A stretch of 64,000 nt of DNA from JAJTFA01 sp051715425 (lineage in GTDB: Bacteria > Bacteroidota > Bacteroidia > UKL13-3), in contig JBPXJS010000038.1 of NCBI GenBank assembly GCA_051715425.1, forward strand, positions 62,001-126,000. Direction: 5' to 3'. Under the pieces are notes generated by a model. The model was not told where the DNA came from, did not search any database, and saw only the letters and a list, made by a program, of their open reading frames with translations. Shown here piece after piece: positions 54,392 to 63,120 of the stretch; within the stretch, counting starts at the first letter, position 1, and every line of letters starts with the position of its first letter. The position numbers were made by a program, and so were the translations under genes.

Positions 54392-55987
54392 TTAAGCGTT
54401 TTGTGTTGCTTTAGGAGCAGCAGCAATAATTTCTGCATCTACACCAGCGGCATATTGTTCAAAGTTTTTCACAAACATATTAGCCAGTTTATTGGCTTGC
54501 GCATCATACCCTGATTTATCTGCCCATGTATTCCTTGGGTTCAATAACTCCGCAGGTACATTAGGGCAATTTTTTGGCATCATATAACCAAATACCGGAT
54601 GTGCTTCAAATTCTACTTTATTTAATTCTCCTGTTAAGGCAGCAGTAATCATGGCACGCGTAAACGATAATTTCATACGTGAACCTACACCATAAGGACC
54701 ACCGGTCCAACCGGTATTGATCAGCCACACATTAATATTAGGATTTGCTTTCAGTTTTTCGCCCAGCATTTTAGCGTATTTACCAGGATGTAATGGTAAA
54801 AATGCTTTACCAAAACAAGCTGAAAAAGTTGCCTGTGGCTCAGTTACACCAGCTTCTGTTCCTGCAACCTTTGCAGTATAGCCACTGATAAAACTGTACA
54901 TGGCCTGGCCAACATTAAGCTTAGAGATTGGAGGCAATACCCCAAATGCATCTGCAGTAAGGAAGAAAATATTCTCGGGTGCTTTACCTACAGAAGGTAC
55001 TGCAATATTATCAATCAGATCAATCGGATAAGCCGCACGTGTATTTTCAGTTACACTGATATTGGTATAATCTACAGTTGATGTATTTGGATAAAAACGG
55101 GTATTTTCAACCAATGATCCAAAACGGATGGCATCAAAAATCTGTGGTTCTTTTTCTTTGGTCAGGTCAACACATTTTGCATAACAACCACCTTCGAAAT
55201 TAAACACACTGTCATCAGCCCAGCCATGCTCATCATCGCCTATCAGTTTACGCTCAGGATCGGCTGAAAGGGTTGTTTTTCCTGTTCCTGATAATCCAAA
55301 GAAAACAGCGGTGTCTCCGTTTTTGCCAATATTGGCAGAACAATGCATGGAAAGAACACCCTTTTCTTCCGGAAGGATATAGTTAAGTACGGTGAAAATA
55401 CCTTTTTTCATCTCACCGGTATAACCGCTTCCTCCTATTAAAATAATCTTACGGCTAAAATCAATAATAGAGAAGTTGTGCTGACGGGTTCCGTCAACAT
55501 CTTTATTGGCTTTAAAACTTGGTGCATTAATAATTAACCACTCCGGTGTAAAGTTTTTAAGTTCCTCTGAAGTAGGACGCAAAAACAGGTTATTACAAAA
55601 CAGGTTGTGATAAGCCGTTTCATTAATAACCCGGATATTTAGCCTGTAACGTGGGTCAGCACAAGCGTATGCATCACGGATATACAGATTTTTACCTGCA
55701 TAATGCTCCATTACTTTATTCAGCAACGACTCAAATTTGGCCGGATCGAACTTTTGATTTACATCGCCCCACCAAACGGTATTTTCCGTTTTGCTGTCGG
55801 CCACCGAGAATTTATCTTTAGGTGAACGGCCGGTGAATTCTCCGGTATCAGCCATTAAAGCACCGGTGTCAGTTAATACGCCCTCTCCATTGAGGATGGC
55901 ATGTTGTACAAGTTCTGCTGTAGTTAGATTAACGTATGCCTTACCGGCTTTGTTTACAACCTTTTCTACAATCTCATTAGTTGTCAT
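54392..55987 (-). CDS. pckA: ATP-dependent phosphoenolpyruvate carboxykinase
   Basis: PckA converts oxaloacetate and ATP to PEP and CO2 in gluconeogenesis, or runs in reverse for fermentation. The 531-aa protein has the kinase-1a P-loop GLSGTGKTTLSADP, metal-site region LIGDDEHGW, substrate loop GEFTGRSPKDKFSV, and the C-terminal AEAGVTEPQATFSACFG and GWTGGPYGVGSRMKL regions. I chose ATG 55987 (MTTNEIVEKV) over a TTG two codons upstream. A TAAATTTG -7 box (56017-56024, minus) is upstream. Confidence 0.97.
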   Translation of the reverse strand: MTTNEIVEKVVNKAGKAYVNLTTAELVQHAILNGEGVLTDTGALMADTGEFTGRSPKDKFSVADSKTENTVWWGDVNQKFDPAKFESLLNKVMEHYAGKNLYIRDAYACADPRYRLNIRVINETAYHNLFCNNLFLRPTSEELKNFTPEWLIINAPSFKANKDVDGTRQHNFSIIDFSRKIILIGGSGYTGEMKKGIFTVLNYILPEEKGVLSMHCSANIGKNGDTAVFFGLSGTGKTTLSADPERKLIGDDEHGWADDSVFNFEGGCYAKCVDLTKEKEPQIFDAIRFGSLVENTRFYPNTSTVDYTNISVTENTRAAYPIDLIDNIAVPSVGKAPENIFFLTADAFGVLPPISKLNVGQAMYSFISGYTAKVAGTEAGVTEPQATFSACFGKAFLPLHPGKYAKMLGEKLKANPNINVWLINTGWTGGPYGVGSRMKLSFTRAMITAALTGELNKVEFEAHPVFGYMMPKNCPNVPAELLNPRNTWADKSGYDAQANKLANMFVKNFEQYAAGVDAEIIAAAPKATQNA

Positions 55988-56016
55988 AGTCAATTAGTTA
56001 GTCAGTATAAGAGGGG

Positions 56017-56024
56017 CAAATTTA
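56017..56024 (-). promoter_or_regulatory. Candidate -7 element for pckA (TAAATTTG)
   Basis: On the minus strand TAAATTTG fits TAnnTTTG and ends 29 nt before the chosen pckA ATG. The -33 region is A/T-rich without a clear TTTG. Confidence 0.4.
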
Positions 56025-56176
56025 TAGTTTATGATTTGTAGAAAAAATTTAAATTTAACCATTTGAAAACCAATTCATTATTTTTTAAGTTATGTAAAAA
56101 AAACATAAGCCTGAATTTATAGGCCAATCATACCGTTCTGCCTAAACTAAAATAGCAAAATTTTGTTTAAGCGGTA

Positions 56177-58399
56177 ATGAACAAAACAACTTTCCTTCAA
56201 TTATTGGTTCTATACGCCCGGTTTTCAGGCAAAGAGATAAACCGGTTTGACCTTTCAGACAAGAATACGACCTATCATACCCCATTGCCCGGAGATCCGG
56301 AAGAACTGGCCAAGGCCCTTAACATGCTTACCGACTCCAGTTTATTTGCATTTAATCTCCATCACCTCCCTGCGGATTCTTTTGGAAAAGAACTGCATAA
56401 CTATGGTGCACCGCTTATTCTGTTTGGCAAGGAGGCCAATTCCCCTCTTTTTATCCTTCATGAGGAAAAGAAATCCGGCAAATTGGTACTAACAGCAGCA
56501 GACGACAATAGCCCTGCCCAATATACCAATATGGAGCTGATTCACTCTTTAGCTGCTAAAAAACAGGATTTGGTGGCCCAAAACAAAGTAAATAATGATG
56601 GTTTTTGGTCGGGCATACCCGACAATGAGTTCATATTTTTATCAGGATATCCCATTCCGTCATTATTTACTGATAAGCATAAAAAAGGAGCCGCCATTCA
56701 CCCGGTTAAGCGTATTTTCAGGCTGCTTAAAACCGAAAAAAAGGATATTGGCCTCATTTATTTCTACGCGATTATGATGGGGCTTGTTAGCCTTAGCCTT
56801 CCCTTAGGCATTCAGGCCATTATCGGACTAATTTCCGGAGGCTTGTTTATCAATTCGGTAATTGTGTTGATGCTGCTGGTTATTGTGGCCACTTTGGTAT
56901 CCGGCTGGCTGCAAATATTACAACTAAGCGTGGTGGAGTTGCTGCAGCAGCGTTTGTTTGCCAAGGCTGCGGTAGAGTTTACATTTCGCATTCCAAGAAT
57001 AAAAACAGAGGCCCTGCATAACCAATACGCACCCGAATTGATGAACCGTTTTTTTGATGTGCTTTCGATTCAAAAATCACTTCCTAAAATACTGATTGAT
57101 CTAAGCACTGCCGGCATTCAGATCATATTCGGACTCACGTTGCTTTCCCTTTATCACCCTCTTTTTATCTTTTTCGGGTTACTTATTCTTGGCCTTATCA
57201 CCCTCATATTCTATTTCACGGGCCCCCGGGCGGTGGAAAGTAACCTGCAGGCATCCAAGTATAAATACAAAGTGGCTTATTGGCTGGAGGAACTGGCCAG
57301 ATCAATGAACACCTTTAAACTTGCCGGTAATACACCACTTCCTATGCAAAAAACAGATCGACTGCTTGATCAGTATTTAATTCACCGGCAAACTCATTTT
57401 AAAACCCTTGTGAAACAATTTAAAGCCATTATTGCTTTTAAAACATTTATTACAGGCGGACTGCTTATTCTGGGTGGTGTGCTGGTGGTGGAGAAACAAA
57501 TAAACCTGGGTCAGTTTGTGGCTGCTGAGGTGATTATTCTTCTTGTACTTGCCTCTGTGGAGAAACTGATATCTGTTCTGGAAAGTGTATACGACCTTAT
57601 TACAGCGGCCGACAAGGTTGGTCAGGTTACAGATATTGAACTCGACTCCAATAACGGAATATTGCTTGAACAAACACCTGATGGTTCCTCCTGTTTGGAA
57701 ATATCGCTCAAAAATATTTCCTATACATATCCGGATTCCGAAGCCAAAACCCTCGATCAGATACATTTTAGCTATAAAACCGGTGAGCGAATATGTATAT
57801 GTGGGTATAATGGATCCGGCAAAAGTACCCTGATGAAAATTATTGCCGGGATGTACACCAATTACAAAGGGCAAATCCTCATTAATGGAACCCCTCTTGC
57901 ACAACTTAATCTCCATTCTTACCGATCCAACATTGCAGATAACCTTTCAGATCAGGACATTTTTGAAGGAACCATAGCCGAAAATATAAGCCTTGGCCGC
58001 TCCGATATATCTTATGCAGATATGATGACAGCCCTGAAGCAGGTACAACTTGAACCTTATATTTTTTCGCTTCCCAACGGAATCCAAACCCATCTTCAGG
58101 CAGGCGGGAATACCCTCTCTAAAAGCAATAAAGAGAAACTGTTGCTGGCCAGAAGTATTGCAGGTAAACCAGGTTTGATGCTAATTGATGAGTTTTTTTA
58201 TAATGCGGAGAAAAAAGAAAGAAACAGCCTTATAGACATGTTGTTCGCATCAAACAACCCCTGGGGTATTATTATTATTTCAAATGACCAGGAGATCATG
58301 AAAAAATGCGACAGGTTGGTGCTGATGGACTCAGGAAGAATTGTGTCTACCGGCAGCTATAAAGAATTAATAAATACAGACATTTTTAACAGGATATAA
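56177..58399 (+). CDS. Type-I-secretion-like ABC exporter with degenerate ATPase motifs
   Basis: A 740-aa protein: an N-terminal region without catalytic Cys (about 1-175, C39-like in position but not recognisably a protease), six membrane helices (about 185-480), and a nucleotide-binding domain. Walker A is intact (G543-T551, GYNGSGKST), as is Walker B (LMLIDE, D671-E672). The Q-loop position is S591 rather than Gln, LSGGQ is L647-S-K-S-N651, and the H-loop His is N703. It starts a tight ABC-HlyD-TolC set. It probably exports or handles a large substrate; with these changes, ATP hydrolysis may be weak or need a partner subunit. Confidence 0.85.
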   Translation: MNKTTFLQLLVLYARFSGKEINRFDLSDKNTTYHTPLPGDPEELAKALNMLTDSSLFAFNLHHLPADSFGKELHNYGAPLILFGKEANSPLFILHEEKKSGKLVLTAADDNSPAQYTNMELIHSLAAKKQDLVAQNKVNNDGFWSGIPDNEFIFLSGYPIPSLFTDKHKKGAAIHPVKRIFRLLKTEKKDIGLIYFYAIMMGLVSLSLPLGIQAIIGLISGGLFINSVIVLMLLVIVATLVSGWLQILQLSVVELLQQRLFAKAAVEFTFRIPRIKTEALHNQYAPELMNRFFDVLSIQKSLPKILIDLSTAGIQIIFGLTLLSLYHPLFIFFGLLILGLITLIFYFTGPRAVESNLQASKYKYKVAYWLEELARSMNTFKLAGNTPLPMQKTDRLLDQYLIHRQTHFKTLVKQFKAIIAFKTFITGGLLILGGVLVVEKQINLGQFVAAEVIILLVLASVEKLISVLESVYDLITAADKVGQVTDIELDSNNGILLEQTPDGSSCLEISLKNISYTYPDSEAKTLDQIHFSYKTGERICICGYNGSGKSTLMKIIAGMYTNYKGQILINGTPLAQLNLHSYRSNIADNLSDQDIFEGTIAENISLGRSDISYADMMTALKQVQLEPYIFSLPNGIQTHLQAGGNTLSKSNKEKLLLARSIAGKPGLMLIDEFFYNAEKKERNSLIDMLFASNNPWGIIIISNDQEIMKKCDRLVLMDSGRIVSTGSYKELINTDIFNRI

Positions 58400-58400
58400 T

Positions 58401-59780
58401 ATGCTTAACCTTTCAGATAACAGAATAGATAAAGAAACAGGTATGGGTCAGCTATATTCATCCCGGTTGTTAAATACTCCCGTGCGGTACCGTACAATCA
58501 GAAAATGGATGCTTGGTGTTTTTCTTTTCATCCTCTTTTGCCTCTTTCTGCCATGGCAGCAAAATGTGCAGGGGTATGGAAAAGTAAGTCCCTTTATGCC
58601 CCAGGATCGTCCACAGGCAGTACCATCGGTATTGGCAGGCAGAATAGAAAAATGGAATATAAGGGAGGGACAGGCCGTTAAAAAAGGAGATACCCTCGTT
58701 GTTATCTCCGAGGTAAAAGAAAAGTTTTTTGATCCTCAGATTCTTGCCCGTACCAACCAGCAAATTGAGAACAAAACAGATGCTGTAAATGCAAAGTATG
58801 AAAAGATTGACGCTTTGCAGAAACAGGTTTCCGCACTAAAAACCGGATTACAGTTTAAACTGGAACAGGCCAGAAATAAAGTAAAACAAATGCGGTTTAA
58901 AGTGCAGGCTGAAAAAGCAGATTTTGATGCAGCCAAACTCAACCAGAAGCTGGCAGAAGATCAGTTTAGCCGGCTTGATAAACTATACAGCCAGGGTTTG
59001 GCCTCGCTTACGGAGTTGCAAAACCGCACCAACAAAAACCAGGAGGCACAGGCAAAATTAATTTCTGCTGAAAATAAATTTAATACCGCCCAGCAGGAAT
59101 TGATTAATGCCGAAATTGAACTGAACTCCATTGAAGCGGATTATTTAGATAAAATTTCAAAAGTAGAATCAACCCTCAGCGAAACTGCCGGAGAGTTATT
59201 TGAATCTCAGGCTGACATTGCCAAAATGCGTATTGAGTATTCCAATCTGCGCACAAGAAGCAACTTTTATATCATCAGGGCTCCTCAGGATGGTTTTGTG
59301 GTTAAGGCCATGAAAGCGGGAATAGGAGAAACCATTAAAGAAGGGGAAGAAATTGTTTCCATCCTTCCTTCTACTGCCAAACTTGCTGTTGAAATATATA
59401 TAAAACCTGTGGATGTTCCCCTATTGTTTGAAGGCTGTAAAGTGCGCATTCAGTTCGATGGATGGCCTGCTCTTGTTTTTTCAGGATGGCCTAATACTTC
59501 GGTTGGAACTTTTGGCGGGATAGTGAGGGTAATTGATAAAGTAAACAGTGAGAATGGAAAATTTCGGGTGCTGGTTACACCGGATCCTGAAGATAATCCC
59601 TGGCCTGAATTGGTAAGAGCTGGTTCAGGAGTTTATGGATGGGCCATGTTAAATAATGTAACTTTAGGTTATGAACTCTGGCGCCAGTTTAATGGTTTCC
59701 CACCGGATATGTTACAAAACTCCATGCCGGGTAAAGTGGATGAAACGAAAAAGAAAGGAAAGACAAATGAACAAGAGTAA
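58401..59780 (+). CDS. HlyD-family membrane fusion protein
   Basis: A 459-aa periplasmic adaptor: one N-terminal membrane helix (about 36-54, WMLGVFLFILFCLFLPW), a lipoyl-like half (GRIEKWNIREGQAVKKGDTLVVI), a long coiled-coil hairpin (about 115-275) rich in Lys/Glu/Gln, a second lipoyl half (IIRAPQDGFVVKAMKAGIGETIKEGEEIVSI) and a beta-barrel end. It begins one base after the ABC exporter stop and overlaps the TolC gene by 14 bp, so all three are co-transcribed and form a tripartite exporter (family knowledge). Confidence 0.92.
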   Translation: MLNLSDNRIDKETGMGQLYSSRLLNTPVRYRTIRKWMLGVFLFILFCLFLPWQQNVQGYGKVSPFMPQDRPQAVPSVLAGRIEKWNIREGQAVKKGDTLVVISEVKEKFFDPQILARTNQQIENKTDAVNAKYEKIDALQKQVSALKTGLQFKLEQARNKVKQMRFKVQAEKADFDAAKLNQKLAEDQFSRLDKLYSQGLASLTELQNRTNKNQEAQAKLISAENKFNTAQQELINAEIELNSIEADYLDKISKVESTLSETAGELFESQADIAKMRIEYSNLRTRSNFYIIRAPQDGFVVKAMKAGIGETIKEGEEIVSILPSTAKLAVEIYIKPVDVPLLFEGCKVRIQFDGWPALVFSGWPNTSVGTFGGIVRVIDKVNSENGKFRVLVTPDPEDNPWPELVRAGSGVYGWAMLNNVTLGYELWRQFNGFPPDMLQNSMPGKVDETKKKGKTNEQE

Positions 59781-61218
59781 TATTACACGACATATCTGCA
59801 TATTCATTTGCATCTTTTTTATAGCTCCCTCCCTTTACGCACAAAACGATACTTCAGTACTCACATTTGATCGGTTTTATCGTCAGGTAATCGCTTATCA
59901 CCCTGTTGTTAGTCAGGCAAGATTACTTACGGAGCAGGCTAAAGCAGAACTGCGTTCTGCCAGAGGAGCCTTCGATCCCTCCGTTGAGGTTGATTTCCGC
60001 AATAAAACATCAGGTGGCAATAACACGTATACTTATTTTACGCCTGAATTAAAAATACCAACACTTGTAGGTATTGATTTAAAGGGCGGACTGGAAAAAA
60101 CGAGTGGTTTAAACATTAACCCTGAACAAGGCAAATATGATATAAACACCAACTCCTATAAAGGATACGATATGTGGTATGGGGGCCTCAGTTTACCCCT
60201 CATTCAGGGACTTGTATTTGATCAGAGAAGAGCTTCCCTTAAACAGGCTTATTTGCTGCAGGACCTTGCTGAAGCAGAACAAATCAAAACCATAAATAAA
60301 CTGCTGCTGGAAGCTGCAAAAGATTATTGGGATTGGTATATGGCCTATCAAAAAATTCTTTTAATTCAGTCGAATACCCAACTGGCTGCTACAAGGCTAA
60401 ATTTTATTAAAGAGAGAATAAAAATGGGTGAAGAAAAACCTATTGACTCTGTAGAAGCATCTATTGAATATCAACGCAGGGAAGTGTTGCTTAATGAGGC
60501 ACAGCTCGACTTTCTTAATTCAGGACAAAAGCTTGCGGTTCATTTATGGGGAGAAAACAACCAACCCCTTAATTTAAAAGCCGGACTTATTCCGGATGTA
60601 AATGAAAATACCATAGCTTCTTTAAGCTCTGATTCCGTTCAGCAATTAATTTCCACATCAAATAATGTACATCCCGAGTTATTAAAACTCCGAAATAAAA
60701 CCGAGATGCTAAATATAGAAAGGAAACTGAATTTAGAAATGATTAAACCGAGGCTAACGGTTGATTATATCCCTTTCCGGTCTTATACCAATGGCGTGTC
60801 AGACGGAGTGAACAATATTTTTCAAAACAATTACAAATTTGGTTTAAGCTTTTATTCTCCGCTCTTTTTGCGCAAGGAAAGAGGGAAACTGATGGCCACC
60901 AATTATAAACTGAAACAACTGGCATTCGAAACACAGTTTACGCAGCGTGAGGTAAATAATGCTATTCTTATTTCATACAATGAGCTACAAAACCTGGAGA
61001 AACTGATTGGGCTTCAGGAAACACTTGTAAAAAACTCAGAGTTGCTCCGGAATGCCGAAGAAATACGATTTAATAATGGAGAAAGTTCCCTTTTCCTGGT
61101 GAACCAAAGGGAACGAAACCTGATAGAAACACAGACTAAAATGGTGGAGCTAAAAGCAAAATATGCCAAAGCTAAAATCACCCTTCAGTGGAATACCGGA
61201 ATCAGGATGTTTAATTAA
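59767..61218 (+). CDS. TolC-family outer-membrane efflux protein
   Basis: A 483-aa protein with a signal peptide (MNKSNITRHICIFICIFFIAP...LYAQ) and two outer-membrane-efflux repeats: FDRFYRQVIAYHPVVSQARLLTEQAKAELRSARGAFDPSVEV early, and QTKMVELKAKYAKAKITLQWNTG at the end (in parts). It forms the trimeric outer channel and tunnel. I chose ATG 59767 since the longer reading from 59671 lies inside the HlyD gene and has no signal peptide. It overlaps the HlyD gene by 14 bp. Confidence 0.92.
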   Translation: MNKSNITRHICIFICIFFIAPSLYAQNDTSVLTFDRFYRQVIAYHPVVSQARLLTEQAKAELRSARGAFDPSVEVDFRNKTSGGNNTYTYFTPELKIPTLVGIDLKGGLEKTSGLNINPEQGKYDINTNSYKGYDMWYGGLSLPLIQGLVFDQRRASLKQAYLLQDLAEAEQIKTINKLLLEAAKDYWDWYMAYQKILLIQSNTQLAATRLNFIKERIKMGEEKPIDSVEASIEYQRREVLLNEAQLDFLNSGQKLAVHLWGENNQPLNLKAGLIPDVNENTIASLSSDSVQQLISTSNNVHPELLKLRNKTEMLNIERKLNLEMIKPRLTVDYIPFRSYTNGVSDGVNNIFQNNYKFGLSFYSPLFLRKERGKLMATNYKLKQLAFETQFTQREVNNAILISYNELQNLEKLIGLQETLVKNSELLRNAEEIRFNNGESSLFLVNQRERNLIETQTKMVELKAKYAKAKITLQWNTGIRMFN

Positions 61219-61221
61219 TCT

Positions 61222-62190
61222 CTACAAATACATCAGGCTGCATCCACGAATATCACTTTGATCCATGCGCCCCATCACTTCAAAGCTTCCATCAGCATGT
61301 ATTCTTCCTATATCTGAGGTTTGTATAAATGAGCAAGAATGGATATTGGCCAGATCTATGATATTAATCAATCCGCTTTTACCTGTTGGCAAAAACGTAA
61401 GCGGGTCATTCGGATCGGATATGCAAATTTTCATCCATGGCGGACAATTAAATCTTCCTTTGCCTGATGAGTATGCCTGAGATAACACTTCAGTCATTCC
61501 ATACTCTGAGTGTACCTGAGTTACGCCAAACGTTTCCATTAACTGATGGTGCACCTCATCACGGGTCAGTTCCATTCTTCTTCCTTTCATTCCTCCTGTT
61601 TCCATAATAATCAGTTCAGGAAAATGAAGTGGATAGTTTTCAGCAAAATCGAGCAGGGCAAAAGTTACACCCAGCAAAATCACTTTTTGATTCTTTAAAC
61701 GGATAAGGGTATCAAACAGCTTTTCAAAATCGTTCAGGTAAAAACCGCTTAAGGGATGCCCGGAGGCCTTTATCAGGTAATCGGCCATGTAAACGAGAGA
61801 CGATCCTGCACGTTCCAGATATCCTGGTAACAATGCGAGAATACAATAATCTTCCGGATTGCCGTAAAACAGTTGAAAGCAGGTTTTAAAACTTTTCTCA
61901 TAAATCCCTATATCCAATACCTGATGTTTGGCAACATCTAATCCGGAGGTGGCGCTACTGGTAAACGTAATCTGAGGCTGTTCCTCTCCTGTAATCAGGG
62001 CGTGCGTTTTAAAAAAAGTAACCGGCAAAAAATGATATTTTTCCTGGGGTGCAACATTCAGCAGCGATACGTAGTCTTTAAATATAACGTTATGTTTACA
62101 CTGATGATGGTAGGCCATATCTGCCAATTCATCAAAATGTATTAATTTCGGATCAAATATGCGGTCAATATTAAAAGGCAGGTTTTTCAT
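61222..62190 (-). CDS. LuxE-family acyl-protein synthetase-like protein
   Basis: A 322-aa member of the LuxE/acyl-protein synthetase group, a branch of the adenylating superfamily: TFTSSATSGLDVAKHQVLD (nucleotide loop-like), VILLGVTFALLDFAENYPL, IIMETGGMKGRRMELTRDE, HSEYGMTEVLSQAY, and IQTSDIGRIHADGSFEVMGRMD. LuxE links fatty acids to itself for aldehyde formation in luminous bacteria; non-luminous homologues occur in many polysaccharide or lipid clusters. No LuxCD is present here. It converges on the TolC gene, 3 bp apart, and is divergent from and overlaps the next gene. Confidence 0.87.
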   Translation of the reverse strand: MKNLPFNIDRIFDPKLIHFDELADMAYHHQCKHNVIFKDYVSLLNVAPQEKYHFLPVTFFKTHALITGEEQPQITFTSSATSGLDVAKHQVLDIGIYEKSFKTCFQLFYGNPEDYCILALLPGYLERAGSSLVYMADYLIKASGHPLSGFYLNDFEKLFDTLIRLKNQKVILLGVTFALLDFAENYPLHFPELIIMETGGMKGRRMELTRDEVHHQLMETFGVTQVHSEYGMTEVLSQAYSSGKGRFNCPPWMKICISDPNDPLTFLPTGKSGLINIIDLANIHSCSFIQTSDIGRIHADGSFEVMGRMDQSDIRGCSLMYL

Positions 62191-62743
62191 TTATAAACGC
62201 CCAAATGTATCTTGGGTAATTCCGGTACTTTTTGCAGTTACATTTTTTGCCTGCAAAGAAAACGAAATATACCCCGAAATTCCTTCACTAGAATTTAAGA
62301 GCTACTCTTTCAGGCTGGAAGTAACACCTGACGGGCAAACAGACACTTCCCTGTTACTCGTATTCGGGTATAAAGATGGAGATGGAGATATTGGATTAAA
62401 TGCCGGAGATACATTTCCTCCCTATAATCAGGTAAGGGATAGTTTTAACAACAATACCAATCTTTTTTACAATAATATCCACGCCCATTATTACGAACTC
62501 AAAAGTGGAAACTGGGTAAGGTTAATAGACCCGGCTTCAAATGATACGGTGCCCAACGAGGGTCGTATAGAAAACATTACCCCTGAAGGCAAGCATAAAG
62601 CAATACGTGGAACAATTGAGTGGCAAATCCCTTTACCGTTTTACGATGAACGTGAAGATACAATTATGCTGAATATCTGGATATATGACAGAGCCCTGCA
62701 TCAGAGCAATATTATTCAAACACCAGTTATAGTGTTGCCTTAA
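62159..62743 (+). CDS. Hypothetical lipoprotein
   Basis: A 194-aa protein with a basic n-region, hydrophobic core and lipobox (VIPVLFAVTFFAC, Cys 32 from ATG 62159). It then has an acidic stretch with the D-G-D-G-D-I-G pattern (GYKDGDGDIGLNAGDTFPPY), a repeat-like beta-rich body and a final strand IIQTPVIVLP. No function is recognised. The ATG 62159 overlaps the LuxE-like gene start by 32 bp on the other strand. No later ATG precedes the lipobox, so this start is the only standard one. Confidence 0.72.
   Translation: MRSILKGRFFIYKRPNVSWVIPVLFAVTFFACKENEIYPEIPSLEFKSYSFRLEVTPDGQTDTSLLLVFGYKDGDGDIGLNAGDTFPPYNQVRDSFNNNTNLFYNNIHAHYYELKSGNWVRLIDPASNDTVPNEGRIENITPEGKHKAIRGTIEWQIPLPFYDEREDTIMLNIWIYDRALHQSNIIQTPVIVLP
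62202..62209 (-). promoter_or_regulatory. Candidate -7 element for the LuxE-like gene (TACATTTG)
   Basis: On the minus strand TACATTTG ends 11 nt before the LuxE-like ATG. It lies within the coding region of the divergent lipoprotein gene, so the two genes share sequence for start and regulation. No -33 match is seen. Confidence 0.3.
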
Positions 62744-62763
62744 CTCAGAAAATCGGGCGATGA

Positions 62764-62979
62764 TTAAAAATCATCATCATCGTCATCATCATCAAAATTG
62801 AAGCCTTTGTCATAATCTACATCCATGTCATCCATGTCTAGATCCATGTCATCATTCTCTTCTTCTTCATCTTCAGACACCTCTTTTTTAGGTGCCGGAG
62901 ATTTGGCTTCGTTTTTCGATCCGGTTTTTGACGATTTTCCTGCAGCAGGTTTAGAAGTTGTCTTCTTTGGCTTGGTCAT
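62764..62979 (-). CDS. Small Lys/Ala-rich protein with poly-Asp tail
   Basis: A 71-aa polyampholyte. The N-terminal half is basic (MTKPKKTTSKPAAGKSSKTG), and the C-terminal half is strongly acidic with Met-Asp repeats and eight Asp at the end followed by Phe. ATG 62979 is preferred over TTG 63000. Predicted to be disordered. No function is assigned; it resembles nucleic-acid- or chaperone-associated acidic-tail proteins. A real gene is supported by the clean ATG and extreme composition, but the assignment is uncertain. Confidence 0.62.
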   Translation of the reverse strand: MTKPKKTTSKPAAGKSSKTGSKNEAKSPAPKKEVSEDEEEENDDMDLDMDDMDVDYDKGFNFDDDDDDDDF

Positions 62980-63120
62980 TTTGTGTAACTGTTTTATCAA
63001 TATAACAAATTTAAAATTTTATTCTTATTGTCAAGTGTTGATTCACTAATTATTATTTGAGCAAATCGGGGGTGAAATAATAAAACCAAAAAATAAAAAA
63101 CAATAGCCGGGCGCATATAA

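Noticed and set aside
57377..57916. 179-codon minus-strand reading frame inside the ABC exporter
   Set aside because: Overlaps the conserved nucleotide-binding domain on the opposite strand and shows no domain of its own.
59671..59766. Upstream ATG extension of the TolC-family gene
   Set aside because: The added 32 residues overlap the HlyD gene and would place a basic, non-signal stretch before the real signal peptide.
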